From Candidatus Thiodiazotropha sp. (ex Epidulcina cf. delphinae) (GTDB lineage Bacteria; Pseudomonadota; Gammaproteobacteria; Chromatiales; Chromatiaceae): a DNA stretch of 33,527 nt. The DNA is taken from NCBI GenBank assembly GCA_025656505.1, contig JAHXHR010000026.1:1-33527 (forward strand), written 5' to 3'. The notes under the pieces were generated by a model. That model saw only the letters and a program-made list of their open reading frames with translations. It made no database searches and was not told the origin of the DNA. A program made the position numbers and the translations under genes. How positions within the stretch are numbered: position 1 is the first letter of the stretch; every line of letters begins with the position of its first letter. Positions 22,834 through 31,146 of the stretch are shown here, in pieces.

Positions 22834-23625
22834 CTATGGCTTTGAGGTTTGAGTAGCGGAAACCGCCGTTCGCCTCAGCCATGCGCGAACACGGGTGACC
22901 AGATGGTCCTGCAGTCCTTTGAAGAAATGATCCGCCCCCGCCGACATATCCTGCCTGTACTTTGCTCGGGGGTTTTTTGCGGCGGCGCGGCGGCGGGCAG
23001 CGGCGCTCCCGGTGACCGATGCCAGGTCACGGCTGCCGAACAGATCGAGGATGGGGATCTCAAGACCTGTAATGGCCCGGTATGCAGGATCCTGCTCATT
23101 ATCCAGCGGCATGGAGAGTCCGATTGCGACAATCCCGTGGATGCTTTTCGACGGTCGATCCGTCGCATGGTTCAAGGCCATGATCGCCCCCAGGCCGTGT
23201 CCGACAAATACCAGGTTTCCAATCTGCCGGTTACTGAGGTAGTCGACGGCCGCCTGGATACGCGGCGAGGCTTCCGCCAGCAGCGCCTGCAAAGCATCCG
23301 AGTCCGGCGGATCATTCGTGACCGGCATCTGCAGCGATAAGCTATCCCAGCCATGTGCAGTGAGTTGTCGTCTCAGGGGGTTGATAACCTCATGCCAGTC
23401 GGCATGGGTTCCCGAATCGTGCAGGAGTAGTACACCCCCGAAACGTTTCGGCGCCGTGGTCTCGTTGAGAATGGCGAGAAAACGCACCGTTCCCGCTTCC
23501 AGCCACAGGGCTTTTCCCTGCAAGGCCGGCGCATCTATGGCCACAGAGATACGCTGTTCCATGCTTAAGTCGGAAGCTTGGACTGTTGGCGCCAGATAGG
23601 TGATTAGCAGCAGTATTAAACGCAT
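22834..23625 (-). CDS. DUF3530-type alpha/beta-hydrolase-like exported protein
   Basis: The product has 263 residues with a short signal peptide (MRLILLLITYLAPTVQA). The body has the alpha/beta-hydrolase layout: LLLHDSGTHADWHE, the elbow FVGHGLGAIMAL, LDLFGSRD and AGADHFFKGL. The nucleophile position in GHGLG is Gly, not Ser, so classical esterase activity is doubtful; such a change is, as I recall, common in DUF3530. The frame is open 87 codons upstream, but that would overlap rpe. The start at 23625 is chosen because it begins the signal peptide; an ATG at 23682 is an alternative. No good ribosome site is seen for either. Confidence 0.75.
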   Translation of the reverse strand: MRLILLLITYLAPTVQASDLSMEQRISVAIDAPALQGKALWLEAGTVRFLAILNETTAPKRFGGVLLLHDSGTHADWHEVINPLRRQLTAHGWDSLSLQMPVTNDPPDSDALQALLAEASPRIQAAVDYLSNRQIGNLVFVGHGLGAIMALNHATDRPSKSIHGIVAIGLSMPLDNEQDPAYRAITGLEIPILDLFGSRDLASVTGSAAARRRAAAKNPRAKYRQDMSAGADHFFKGLQDHLVTRVRAWLRRTAVSATQTSKP

Positions 23626-23697
23626 ATGAGTGGCGGTTTTGTGAGTTCGGCTCAATGTAGCCGATTCGGCGTAAGCGGTCATCTTGTCTGAACGTTT

Positions 23698-23714
23698 ATT
23701 ACCCCGGCGACCTA
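23698..23714 (+). repeat. Single arm of REP-like family B
   Basis: ATTACCCCGGCGACCTA matches one arm of the palindrome at 10312-10378, with one or two changes. The second arm is absent. It lies in the 249-base gap between the DUF3530 gene and rpe, which must also hold their divergent promoters. Confidence 0.5.
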
Positions 23715-23874
23715 TAAAATCATCGAACCGAGTGTCCAGAGCGATGGGTAGCTGAAAATACCGGCGCTTTGGGGTACAGTGGCCTCCTTTTTGACAATTG
23801 CGGCGTGAAACCTGGGTTTCCGTCAGGCCTCGAGCCACTCTCGGCGAGGGGTAGAACAGTAGGAGATGAGAAAC

Positions 23875-24567
23875 ATGGCCCGTCAATCCGATAAGATCGC
23901 ACCCTCCATTTTATCAGCGGATTTTGCCAAGCTGGGTGAAGAGGTGGACAACGTCCTCGCCTCAGGTGCCGAGATCGTCCACTTTGACGTCATGGACAAC
24001 CATTACGTGCCCAACCTGACCATTGGTCCGCTGGTTTGTGAAGCCCTGCGCAAGCATGGTGTTAGCGCCGATATCGATGTCCATATGATGGTCAAACCGG
24101 TGGACCGAATCATCCCCGATTTCGCCAAGGCCGGGGCTACTTATATCACCTTCCACCCGGAGGCATCCGAGCATGTCGACCGCAGCCTGCAGTTGATCCG
24201 CAACGAGGGTTGCAAATCGGGCCTGGTCTTCAATCCGGCCACCCCGCTCTCCCACCTTGACTATGTGCTCGACAAGGTCGATATGATCCTGTTGATGTCG
24301 GTCAATCCCGGCTTCGGCGGTCAGAGCTTCATTCCCGCCACCATGGATAAGCTGCGGCAGTGCCGGCAATTGATTGACGACTCCGGGCTGGATATCCGCC
24401 TTGAGATAGACGGTGGTGTCAAGGTTGACAATATCGCCGAGATCAAGGCTGCCGGCGCCGATACCTTTGTCGCGGGGTCCGGTATCTTCAGTTTTCCCGG
24501 AGAGAACGACGCCAATCGTTACGACACCATCGTCGGCAAGATGATGGCGGAAATGGCGAAGGTCTGA
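23875..24567 (+). CDS. rpe: Ribulose-phosphate 3-epimerase
   Basis: The product has 230 residues, normal for Rpe. It interconverts ribulose 5-phosphate and xylulose 5-phosphate in the pentose phosphate and Calvin cycles. Signatures: [17 protein letters not shown], the metal-binding [15 protein letters not shown] with His36 and Asp38, [22 protein letters not shown] and LEIDGGVK with the second Asp. An ATG at 23866 lies in the same frame, but GGAG ends right before it; the ATG at 23875 has that site at proper spacing. It starts the rpe-gph-trpE cluster typical of gammaproteobacteria. Confidence 0.95.
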   Translation: MARQSDKIAPSILSADFAKLGEEVDNVLASGAEIVHFDVMDNHYVPNLTIGPLVCEALRKHGVSADIDVHMMVKPVDRIIPDFAKAGATYITFHPEASEHVDRSLQLIRNEGCKSGLVFNPATPLSHLDYVLDKVDMILLMSVNPGFGGQSFIPATMDKLRQCRQLIDDSGLDIRLEIDGGVKVDNIAEIKAAGADTFVAGSGIFSFPGENDANRYDTIVGKMMAEMAKV

Positions 24568-24595
24568 ATCGGTGGGTTGTTATGCGGATGTATAT

Positions 24596-24634
24596 GAGTT
24601 CGCAGATGAACGCCAATAAACGCAAATAAGATAA
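24596..24634 (+). repeat. Family C repeat (CCGCAAATGAACGC type), copy 1
   Basis: The sequence holds TTCGCAGATGAACGCCAATA and then AACGCAAATAAG. It belongs to a repeat type common in environmental bacterial genomes (TCCGCAAATGAACGCxAATAAACGC). Two further copies in inverted orientation flank the tautomerase gene at 27821-27843 and 28340-28363. Confidence 0.6.
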
Positions 24635-24644
24635 TCAGGTCACT

Positions 24645-24718
24645 GTAGGGCGCGGCTCTGCCGCACCATTCTCCAGATGTGGAGCCAGTGGCATTTGGTG
24701 GGGCAGAGCCGCACCTTA
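24645..24718. repeat. Imperfect nested palindrome
   Basis: GCGCGGCTCTGCCGCACCA (left arm) pairs with TGGTGGGGCAGAGCCGCAC (right arm), ~23 bp with about three mismatches if the flanks are included. The centre has a second hairpin CTCCA-GATG-TGGAG. The far end of the right arm is directly next to the miniature element inserted at 24722. Confidence 0.65.
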
Positions 24719-24876
24719 GCCCTGCCCATTACCCACAAATATTTCCACCCTTTAAAAACAATGAGTTACAAACCATGCCCCTAACAGCCAACAAAAATAT
24801 GAACCTAACGAAAACAACAGGTTATGTCATGTCTGTTCCCATATTTCAGACTTATGGGTAATGGGCAGCCTTAGCC
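24714..24876. mobile_element. 147-bp MITE-like element with perfect TIRs and 8-bp target duplication
   Basis: The element (24722-24868) begins CTGCCCATTACCCA and ends with its exact reverse complement TGGGTAATGGGCAG. It is flanked directly by CCTTAGCC at 24714-24721 and again at 24869-24876, a perfect 8-bp target duplication. The interior is AT-rich and encodes nothing. The perfect ends and target site indicate recent transposition by a transposase supplied in trans. The 8-bp duplication narrows the parent to a few IS families, but I cannot name it. Confidence 0.9.
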
Positions 24877-24906
24877 TGGAAACCTTTAAACCCTCGAGTT
24901 GCAGTC

Positions 24907-25584
24907 ATGATCAATAAACCCGAAATGATTCTCATCGATGTGGACGGCACCCTGGTCGACAGCGTGCCCGACCTGGCCTACTGCGTGGATGAGATGTTGA
25001 AGCAGTTGGGGCGTCCGCCGCACGGTGAGACGAAGGTGCGCGACTGGGTCGGCAACGGGGTGGAGCGGTTGGTGCGTCGGGCGCTGATCGGCCAACTCGA
25101 CGGCGAGCCCGAGGAGGCCGATTTCGAACGCGCCTACCCGCTCTTTCTCGACCTCTATACAGTGAACACCAGTCAACGCTCGATGCTCTATCCCGGTATT
25201 CGGGAGGGGCTTGATTACCTTAGGAACCAGGGTTATCGGCTGGGTTGTGTGACCAACAAAGCGGCACAGTTCACTTCGCCGTTGTTGAGAGACCTAGGGG
25301 TGGATGACGATTTCGAGATCATCATTGCCGGTGATACCCTGCCGAAGAAGAAGCCTGACCCGATGCCCCTGCTGCACGCAGCCGAAAGCCTGGGTGTGAA
25401 TCCTGCCGCTGCGTTAATGGTCGGCGACTCGCAGAGCGATGTGAAGGCGGCCCGTGCGGCCGGATTTCAGATCATCTGTATGAGTTACGGCTACAACCAC
25501 GGTGAGGATATCCGCCAGTACAAACCGGATGCTGTTATCGATTCGTTGGTCGAGATCCGTAGCATTTTGGAAAATGCCGCTTGA
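24907..25584 (+). CDS. gph: Phosphoglycolate phosphatase
   Basis: The product has 225 residues. It is a HAD-superfamily hydrolase with motif I DVDGTLVDS (Asp11 nucleophile, Asp13), motif II VTNKA, motif III Lys in PKKKPDP and motif IV VGDSQSDVKAARAAG. The cap domain and its place after rpe and before trpE match Gph, which dephosphorylates 2-phosphoglycolate from DNA repair or Rubisco oxygenation. The ribosome site is weak. A mobile element inserted just upstream may have cut the link to rpe and left gph dependent on a new promoter. Confidence 0.93.
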   Translation: MINKPEMILIDVDGTLVDSVPDLAYCVDEMLKQLGRPPHGETKVRDWVGNGVERLVRRALIGQLDGEPEEADFERAYPLFLDLYTVNTSQRSMLYPGIREGLDYLRNQGYRLGCVTNKAAQFTSPLLRDLGVDDDFEIIIAGDTLPKKKPDPMPLLHAAESLGVNPAAALMVGDSQSDVKAARAAGFQIICMSYGYNHGEDIRQYKPDAVIDSLVEIRSILENAA

Positions 25585-25615
25585 GCCCTGATGTGGTTTT
25601 CGATTATGGTTGACG
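25581..25615 (+). promoter_or_regulatory. Possible promoter of the trp leader
   Basis: TTGAGC (25581-25586) and GATTAT (25602-25607) could form a sigma-70 pair, but the spacing is only 15 bases. TTGACG at 25610-25615 is a better -35 box but lacks a good -10 box. No TrpR operator was recognised. Confidence 0.25.
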
Positions 25616-25643
25616 CCATTGATCAACTTCAGAACAACAGAAA

Positions 25644-25700
25644 ATGATCCTGCTTTCACACAACAAGACCTTGATGAACGGCGCGCGATGGCGTTGGTGA
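25644..25700 (+). CDS. trpL: Tryptophan leader peptide (attenuator)
   Basis: An 18-codon frame, ATG at 25644 to TGA at 25698-25700, reads [18 protein letters not shown]. Two Trp codons separated by one Arg codon come directly before the stop, a strong mark of a trp attenuation leader. It ends 49 bases before trpE. Its ribosome site is weak. Downstream, GTTGG (in the last Trp codon region) pairs with CCAAC (25704-25708), while CCAAC could instead pair with GTTG/TTGG (25721-25729), which is followed by TCTTTT; this gives two exclusive hairpins. Another pairing links CACACAACAAGACC in the leader with GGTCTTTTGTGTG next to the trpE ribosome site. Confidence 0.7.
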   Translation: MILLSHNKTLMNGARWRW

Positions 25701-25749
25701 TCGCCAACCCAGTGAATCCCGTTGTTTGGTCTTTTGTGTGGAGAGGAAA

Positions 25750-27246
25750 ATGACCCCCCAAGCATTCGCCGCCCTGGCGCAACAGGGCTACAATCGCATA
25801 CCCGTTGTCTGTGAGGTTCTGGCCGATCTCGATACCCCCCTCAGCGTCTATATGAAGCTGGCGCACGGCCCCTATTCCTATCTGTTCGAATCCGTGCAAG
25901 GTGGGGAGAAATGGGGGCGTTACTCCATCATCGGCCTGCCGTGCCGCACCCAGGTGCGTGTCAACGGGCTACAGATCGAAGTGGTAACCGACGGCAAGGT
26001 GACCGAATCCCATCGGGCGGATGACCCGCTGGCTTGGATCGAGACCTTTCAGCAGCGCTACAAGGCGGCTGAGGTGGAGGGTCTGCCGCGTTTCAATGGC
26101 GGTCTGGTGGGTTATTTCGGTTACGACATCATTCGCTATGTCGAGCCGAAGCTGGCGGATTGCCCCAATCCCGACCTGCTGGGAACGCCGGATATCCTGC
26201 TGATGGTCTCCGATGAAGTGGTGGTGTTCGACAATCTCTCCGGGCGGATGTACGTGATCGTGCATGTGGACCCCACCCGGGGTGGTACGCCGGCGTCTGC
26301 CGAACAACGCATTCGTGAGCTGATACGGGCCATGCGCCGGCCGATACCCCGCGACGCCAGTGGCGGTGAACGACAGATCAGCGAGTCCGATTTCGTCTCC
26401 GGGTTTACCGAACAGGGTTACAAGCAGGCGGTCGAGCGCATCAAGCAATATATCCTTGAAGGCGACTGTATGCAGGTGGTGGTCTCCCAACGTCTCTCGA
26501 TCCCCTTTCAGGCCCCACCGCTCGATCTCTATCGGGCCTTGCGCGGACTCAACCCGTCGCCCTATATGTACTACCTCAATTTGGAGACTTTTCATATCGT
26601 CGGCTCCTCACCGGAGATCCTGACCCGGTTGGAGGATGGGGTGGTTACCGTGCGGCCCATCGCCGGCACCCGCCGGCGCGGCCACAACGAAGAGGAGGAT
26701 AGGGCCATGGAGGCCGAGCTACTGGCCGATCCCAAGGAGCTTGCAGAGCACCTGATGCTGATCGATCTCGGGCGTAACGATACCGGGCGGGTAGCGAAGA
26801 TCGGCAGCGTGGAGCTGACCGACAGGATGATCGTCGAACGTTACTCCCATGTCATGCACATCGTCTCCAATGTCACGGGAGATCTGCGCGACGGCATGAG
26901 CGCCATTGATGTGTTGCGCGCCACTTTTCCCGCAGGCACTGTCAGCGGGGCGCCGAAAATCCGCGCCATGGAGATCATCGACGAGTTGGAGCCGGTCAAG
27001 CGAGGTATCTACTCCGGCGCCGTGGGTTATCTCTCCTGGAACGGCAACATGGATACGGCAATTGCTATTCGCACCGCGGTGATCAAGGATCAAACCCTGC
27101 ATATTCAGGCCGGCGCCGGAATCGTTGCCGATTCCATTCCCGAGTTGGAGTGGAAGGAGACCATGAACAAGGGACGAGCGGTGTTCCACGCCGTGGCCCT
27201 GGCGGAAGCGGGACTCGACCGTCATGCCTGTGACGAGGAGGCGTAA
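25750..27246 (+). CDS. trpE: Anthranilate synthase component I
   Basis: The product has 498 residues. With TrpG it makes anthranilate from chorismate and glutamine, the first step of tryptophan synthesis. The feedback site [18 protein letters not shown] (45-62) corresponds to the LLES element that binds Trp. The chorismate-binding domain has [37 protein letters not shown] and [16 protein letters not shown]. An upstream TTG in the same frame is possible, but GGAGAGG lies four bases before ATG 25750. It follows a leader peptide and is adjacent to trpG, with two bases between stop and start. Confidence 0.96.
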   Translation: MTPQAFAALAQQGYNRIPVVCEVLADLDTPLSVYMKLAHGPYSYLFESVQGGEKWGRYSIIGLPCRTQVRVNGLQIEVVTDGKVTESHRADDPLAWIETFQQRYKAAEVEGLPRFNGGLVGYFGYDIIRYVEPKLADCPNPDLLGTPDILLMVSDEVVVFDNLSGRMYVIVHVDPTRGGTPASAEQRIRELIRAMRRPIPRDASGGERQISESDFVSGFTEQGYKQAVERIKQYILEGDCMQVVVSQRLSIPFQAPPLDLYRALRGLNPSPYMYYLNLETFHIVGSSPEILTRLEDGVVTVRPIAGTRRRGHNEEEDRAMEAELLADPKELAEHLMLIDLGRNDTGRVAKIGSVELTDRMIVERYSHVMHIVSNVTGDLRDGMSAIDVLRATFPAGTVSGAPKIRAMEIIDELEPVKRGIYSGAVGYLSWNGNMDTAIAIRTAVIKDQTLHIQAGAGIVADSIPELEWKETMNKGRAVFHAVALAEAGLDRHACDEEA

Positions 27247-27248
27247 TC

Positions 27249-27884
27249 ATGTTGTTGATGATCGATAATTACGACTCCTTTACCTATAACCTGGTGCAAT
27301 ATCTGGGGGAACTGGGCGTCGAGGTCAGGGTGGTGCGCAACGATGAGATCGCGGTGGCGGATATCGAGGCGATCGGCCCTGATCATATCGTCATCTCTCC
27401 CGGACCCTGCACCCCCAACGAGGCGGGGATCTCGGTGGAGACTATCCGCACCTACGCCGGGCGGGTGCCGATCCTCGGGGTTTGCCTGGGGCACCAGTCC
27501 ATCGGCCGGGCGTTTGGCGGCAGGGTCGTTCATGCGCGAGAGGTGATGCATGGCAAGACCTCGCCCATCCACCATACCGACTCGGGGGTCTTCAGCGGAC
27601 TGGAAAACCCCTTCCAGGCCACCCGTTACCACTCCCTGGTGATTGAGCAGGAGAGCCTTCCCGATTGTCTGGAGGTCACAGCCTGGACTGAGCGGGACGG
27701 CGGCATCGACGAGATCATGGGGGTGTGCCACAAGGAACTGGCAGTGCAGGGAGTGCAGTTCCATCCGGAGTCGATCCTGACCCGGCATGGACACGATTTG
27801 TTGCGCAATTTCGTTGAAGGTATTCAGTCCGCAAATGAACGCACAAAGGAAGAACATGGCGCAAGTAAAAATATATGGCCTTAA
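27249..27884 (+). CDS. trpG: Anthranilate synthase component II (glutamine amidotransferase)
   Basis: The product has 211 residues. It is a class I glutamine amidotransferase with Cys79 in GVCLGHQ and the His172-x-Glu174 pair in QFHPES; it feeds ammonia to TrpE and may also serve p-aminobenzoate synthesis. The N-terminus [23 protein letters not shown] is canonical. The normal end is near residue 190 (NFVEG); the last ~20 residues, from IQSANERTK on, are encoded by a family C repeat and the start of the tautomerase gene, so the tail appears to be altered by that insertion. It overlaps the next gene by 29 bases. Confidence 0.95.
   Translation: MLLMIDNYDSFTYNLVQYLGELGVEVRVVRNDEIAVADIEAIGPDHIVISPGPCTPNEAGISVETIRTYAGRVPILGVCLGHQSIGRAFGGRVVHAREVMHGKTSPIHHTDSGVFSGLENPFQATRYHSLVIEQESLPDCLEVTAWTERDGGIDEIMGVCHKELAVQGVQFHPESILTRHGHDLLRNFVEGIQSANERTKEEHGASKNIWP
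27821..27843 (+). repeat. Family C repeat, left flank of the tautomerase
   Basis: CAGTCCGCAAATGAACGC lies at the 3' end of trpG. Its reverse complement, with one mismatch, is found at 28340-28363 upstream of trpD. The pair brackets the tautomerase gene. Confidence 0.75.
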
Positions 27885-28245
27885 AAGCTCACTTGGAAAA
27901 AACAAGGAATCTCTATCAAGAGCCATTCATGAGTCACTGATGGACGTTTTTGGACTACCGGAAAGCAAACGGTTTCATCGTTATATTTTGCTGGATGATA
28001 ATGATTTTACATACCCACCGGATAGAAGCGATAAATACACCATTATTGAGCTTTCGATATTTGAGGGAAGATCAGTAAAGGCCAAGAAACAGCTAATCTA
28101 TTTGATGTTTTCGAAAATCGAAGCGTACACGAGTATAGATGAGCAAGATGTTGAAATAACGATTTTTGAAACGCCAATGTCCAACTGGGGTATTCGTGGA
28201 ATGACCGGTGATGAACTGACGTTGAACTATAAAGTTAACCCCTGA
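27856..28245 (+). CDS. Tautomerase-superfamily protein inserted in the trp operon
   Basis: The product has 129 residues and starts [20 protein letters not shown], followed by a CIS/Tautomerase_2-like body: [40 protein letters not shown] and [18 protein letters not shown]. In most homologues I know the start is MPxVKIYG with catalytic Pro2; here residue 2 is Ala, so the usual amino-terminal base is lost or the start differs. AAAGGAAG lies before the ATG at 27856; an upstream start would sit deep in trpG. Its AT-rich composition differs from the trp genes. Inverted family C repeats bracket it, which suggests it was gained as a cassette. Its role is unknown. Confidence 0.82.
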   Translation: MAQVKIYGLKSSLGKNKESLSRAIHESLMDVFGLPESKRFHRYILLDDNDFTYPPDRSDKYTIIELSIFEGRSVKAKKQLIYLMFSKIEAYTSIDEQDVEITIFETPMSNWGIRGMTGDELTLNYKVNP

Positions 28246-28400
28246 GAAATTCGGCATACACTGCCTGTTCACGCCTGGCCGGCCACGGAAAACAGGGATT
28301 TAGGGGTAGGCGGCCCAGTCGCACCCTACGGCTATTTTGATTAGCGTTCATTAGCGGACTGAAATAGATTCCGGATAAAACAGATAGAGGAGACGCATCC
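28246..28400. other. Junction between tautomerase and trpD
   Basis: These 155 bases hold GTAGG and CCCTAC arms near 28296-28329, a degenerate inverted repeat, and the family C copy at 28340-28363. They separate trpD from trpG, which are normally adjacent or overlapping. No promoter is clear; trpD may still be read from upstream. Confidence 0.4.
28340..28363 (-). repeat. Family C repeat, right flank of the tautomerase (inverted)
   Basis: On the minus strand it reads CAGTCCGCTAATGAACGC, an 18-base match with one change to 27824-27842. The orientation is opposite to the left copy, so the tautomerase lies between inverted repeats. Confidence 0.75.
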
Positions 28401-29423
28401 GTGGAAATGCAGCAAGCCATCAATAGAGTGCTGGCCCGCCAGGATCTCACCGCCGATGAGATGACGGGCATCATGCGCAACATCATGACCGGCGGCGCGA
28501 CACCGGCGCAGATCGGCGGTTTTCTCGTCGGCCTGCGCATGAAAGAGGAGACGGTCAGCGAAATTGCCGCGGCCGCTTCGGTGATGCGGGAGTTGGCATC
28601 CGGCGTCTCTATTGCCGACCTGACGCATACCGTCGATATCGTTGGCACCGGCGGTGACGCCTCCGGTACCTTCAATGTCTCGACCGCCTGTATGTTCGTT
28701 GCCGCCGCTGCCGGCTGCCATGTCGCCAAACACGGTAATCGTTCGGTCTCCTCCAAATCGGGTAGCGCCGATGTCCTCGAGGCGGCGGGGGTGAGACTCG
28801 ATCTGTCACCAGACCAGGTAGAGCGATGCGTGCGTGAGGTGGGTGTCGGTTTTATGTTCGCCCCCGGCCATCACAGCGCTATGAAACACGCTATCGGTCC
28901 GCGCAAGGAGATGGGCGTGCGCACCATTTTCAATGTCTTGGGGCCGCTGACCAATCCGGCCGGCGTGCCGAATCAGTTGTTGGGGGTGTTCAGCAGCGAT
29001 CTGCTGGAGCCGTTGGCTGAAGTGTTACAGCGCCTCGGCAGCCGCCATGTGATGGTGGTTCACTCCCGTGACGGCCTGGATGAGATCAGTATCGGTGATG
29101 TCACCGATGTGGCGGAGCTGAAAGACGGCCGGATCCGCCGCTTCACCATCCAGCCTGAGGATTTTGGTTTGAAGTGCAACTCGCTTGATGCCATTCGGGT
29201 GGAGGATGCCGTCCAGAGTCTGGCGATGATTCGTGGCGTGCTCGAAGATAACCCGGGACCTGCGCGCGACATCGTGGTGTTCAATGCCGGAGCCGCGATC
29301 TACACAGCCGGTCTGGCGGCGAATCTGCAACAGGGTCTAGAGAAGGCCGACCAGGCCATTGCCGGCGGCGAGGCGCGCAGTCGTCTCGATCGCCTGGTTG
29401 TTCTGACCCAGAGTTTTGACTGA
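28401..29423 (+). CDS. trpD: Anthranilate phosphoribosyltransferase
   Basis: The product has 340 residues. It transfers the phosphoribosyl group of PRPP to anthranilate. Motifs: [15 protein letters not shown] (82-96, PRPP-binding), [19 protein letters not shown] (110 onward), [13 protein letters not shown] and GPLTNPA. The start is a GTG at 28401 with GAGGAG eight bases upstream; an ATG at 28407 is less well spaced. It is followed by trpC after two bases, so the two are co-translated. Confidence 0.96.
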   Translation: MEMQQAINRVLARQDLTADEMTGIMRNIMTGGATPAQIGGFLVGLRMKEETVSEIAAAASVMRELASGVSIADLTHTVDIVGTGGDASGTFNVSTACMFVAAAAGCHVAKHGNRSVSSKSGSADVLEAAGVRLDLSPDQVERCVREVGVGFMFAPGHHSAMKHAIGPRKEMGVRTIFNVLGPLTNPAGVPNQLLGVFSSDLLEPLAEVLQRLGSRHVMVVHSRDGLDEISIGDVTDVAELKDGRIRRFTIQPEDFGLKCNSLDAIRVEDAVQSLAMIRGVLEDNPGPARDIVVFNAGAAIYTAGLAANLQQGLEKADQAIAGGEARSRLDRLVVLTQSFD

Positions 29424-29425
29424 AA

Positions 29426-30223
29426 ATGTCAGATATCCCCGATATTTTGCAGAAGATCGTCCGGCGAAAGCGAGAGGAGATTGGCGAAAGACTGGCAAAT
29501 CAAACGCTTGAGAGTCTTCAGGCCATGTTGTCCGTTGCTTCTGCGCCGCGTGGTTTCGCCGATGCTGTCGCGGCAAAGATTGATGCCGGCCAGGCCGGTG
29601 TTATTGCCGAAATCAAGAAGGCATCACCGAGCAAGGGGGTGCTCCGGGAGATGTTTCGTCCTGCTGAGATTGCCCGGAGTTATGCGGCCGGGGGTGCGGC
29701 CTGCCTCTCCGTACTGACGGATATCGATTTCTTTCAAGGCAGTGACGCCTATTTGCAACAGGCTCGGGATGCATGCAGCCTGCCGGTGATCCGTAAAGAT
29801 TTTATTATCGATCCCTATCAGGTCTATGAGGCGCGGGCCATCGGCGCCGACTGCATCCTGTTGATCGTCGCCTGTCTCGATGACCGGCAACTCAGCGTGC
29901 TCAATGATCTGGCCCACCAGCTGGGCATGGACGTGTTGATCGAAGTGCACGATACCGATGAGTTGGATCGCGCGCTACAGGTGGATAACCGTCTGATAGG
30001 CATCAACAACCGCAATCTTCGCACCTTCGATGTCAGGCTGCATACCACATTAGAGCTGCTGCCGAGGATACCTGCCGAGCGGATTGTGGTGACAGAAAGC
30101 GGTATTCTGACCCCTGAGGACGTGGCGCTGATGCGGGAACGACAGGTGAATGCCTTTCTCGTCGGCGAAGCCTTTATGCGGGCGGATGATCCGGGCGCAA
30201 CCCTGGCCCGGCTGTTTGCCTGA
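29426..30223 (+). CDS. trpC: Indole-3-glycerol-phosphate synthase
   Basis: The product has 265 residues, a stand-alone IGPS without a fused TrpF domain. It closes the ring of carboxyphenylamino-deoxyribulose phosphate to indoleglycerol phosphate. Signatures: [14 protein letters not shown] with the catalytic Lys, [47 protein letters not shown] and VTESGI. Its TGA stop shares the A with the ATG of the WYL regulator (TGATG), so the two are translationally coupled. trpF, trpB and trpA are not in the window. Confidence 0.96.
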   Translation: MSDIPDILQKIVRRKREEIGERLANQTLESLQAMLSVASAPRGFADAVAAKIDAGQAGVIAEIKKASPSKGVLREMFRPAEIARSYAAGGAACLSVLTDIDFFQGSDAYLQQARDACSLPVIRKDFIIDPYQVYEARAIGADCILLIVACLDDRQLSVLNDLAHQLGMDVLIEVHDTDELDRALQVDNRLIGINNRNLRTFDVRLHTTLELLPRIPAERIVVTESGILTPEDVALMRERQVNAFLVGEAFMRADDPGATLARLFA

Positions 30224-30906
30224 TGCGCCGGGCCGATCGGCTTTTCCGCATTACCCAGGAGTTGGATACCGAACGCTATGTGACCGCGCAGACCCTTGCC
30301 GCATTGCTGGAGGTTTCGCAACGCACCATCTATCGTGATATCGATGATTTGTCTGCCTCCGGGGTGCCTGTCGAGGCGGTGACGGGGACCGGGTATCGCC
30401 TGTGCCAGGGGTTTCGCCTGCCACCACTGATGTTCGAGGATGAGGAGTTGACTGCGCTGCTGCTGGGCATGCGCATGGTGCAGAGTTGGTCGGATCGCGG
30501 TCATGCCGCAGCGGCGAGCCGGGCTTTGCGGAAAGTAAAGGCGGTATTGCCTGAACGGCTAAAGCCGCTGCTCGATCGGGAAGCGCTCCTGGTCCCGGAC
30601 TTTCATGTGCCCGATCAGGTGCGCGAGCATGTGGCCTCGCTGCGCAAGGCCATCACCGAACAGCGCAAGGTGCGTATTGCCTACCGCCGGGAGGATGGGG
30701 TCCCGTCCGAACGGGTGTTGTGGCCTCTCGGCCTGTTCTATTGGGGGCGGAAATGGACCCTAGGCGCTTGGTGTGAGTTGCGTGGGTCTTTTCGCCACTT
30801 TCGACTTGATCGTATCGATGCATTGGATATGCGTGGAGCACGCTATGTGTCGACAAGCGGACGCACATTGCATGATTTTCTTGTTGGTGCGGACGCGGAC
30901 AATTAA
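30223..30906 (+). CDS. YafY-type HTH/WYL-domain transcription regulator
   Basis: The product has 227 residues. The N-terminal HTH (1-60) reads RRADRLFRITQELDTERYVTAQTLAALLEVSQRTIYRDIDDL, typical of DeoR/YafY regulators. The WYL domain (~135-205) has KVRIAYRREDG...RVLWPLGLFYWGRKWTLGAWCELRGSFRHFRLDRI; the namesake WYL triplet reads WTL. WYL domains bind nucleic acid or small ligands. It starts within the stop of trpC, which suggests co-expression with trp genes, though the target is unknown. Its stop codon lies in the end of a family A element. Confidence 0.9.
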   Translation: MRRADRLFRITQELDTERYVTAQTLAALLEVSQRTIYRDIDDLSASGVPVEAVTGTGYRLCQGFRLPPLMFEDEELTALLLGMRMVQSWSDRGHAAAASRALRKVKAVLPERLKPLLDREALLVPDFHVPDQVREHVASLRKAITEQRKVRIAYRREDGVPSERVLWPLGLFYWGRKWTLGAWCELRGSFRHFRLDRIDALDMRGARYVSTSGRTLHDFLVGADADN

Positions 30907-31073
30907 CCCGGATATTTCACCCGGCCGCTGATAATATGAATTAACTTATTGATTTAAAAGCTAATATTTAGAATATTAGTAAAGTGCAAAGTGTTACCCG
31001 ACAACGCTGAACGCGCCCTCGTATCGAGCTCGGCACGATCATCACGTTCCCGGGTGAAACATCCGGGTTAACT
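30901..31073 (+). mobile_element. Terminal-inverted-repeat element, family A copy 3 (full, 173 bp)
   Basis: The left end AATTAACCCGGATATTTCAC and the reverse complement of the right end, AGTTAACCCGGATGTTTCAC, match at nearly all positions for ~24 bp. The interior has ATTTAAAAGCTAATATTTAG and AACGCTGAACGCGCCCTCGT, shared with copy 1. It encodes nothing. The TAA stop of the WYL regulator is within its left end. Confidence 0.85.
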
Positions 31074-31120
31074 TAGCGTTGAAGGGCTGAACCCTGATGA
31101 TTTGTAGGATCTATCCGCAC

Positions 31121-31145
31121 GGCCAGGCAAGAAGCCAGGTTTTTT
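31121..31145 (+). terminator. Possible terminator after the trp/WYL unit
   Basis: CCAGGC and GCCAGG can pair around AAGAA with one A-A mismatch, followed by six T on the plus strand. It ends next to the stop of the convergent sensor kinase gene, so it could end the trpD-trpC-WYL transcript. Confidence 0.4.
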
Positions 31146-31146
31146 A

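Larger units (their letters stand above)
24568..24906. other. 339-base gap filled by three kinds of repeat
   Basis: This space between rpe and gph holds no gene. It contains, in order, a CGCAGATGAACGC-type repeat (24596-24634), a nested palindrome (24645-24718) and a miniature inverted-repeat element (24722-24868) with target duplications. Only ~35 bases before gph remain unexplained. Confidence 0.7.

Noticed and set aside
23626..23886. 87-codon upstream extension of the DUF3530 gene
   Set aside because: It overlaps the start of rpe, has no ribosome site and would bury the signal peptide.
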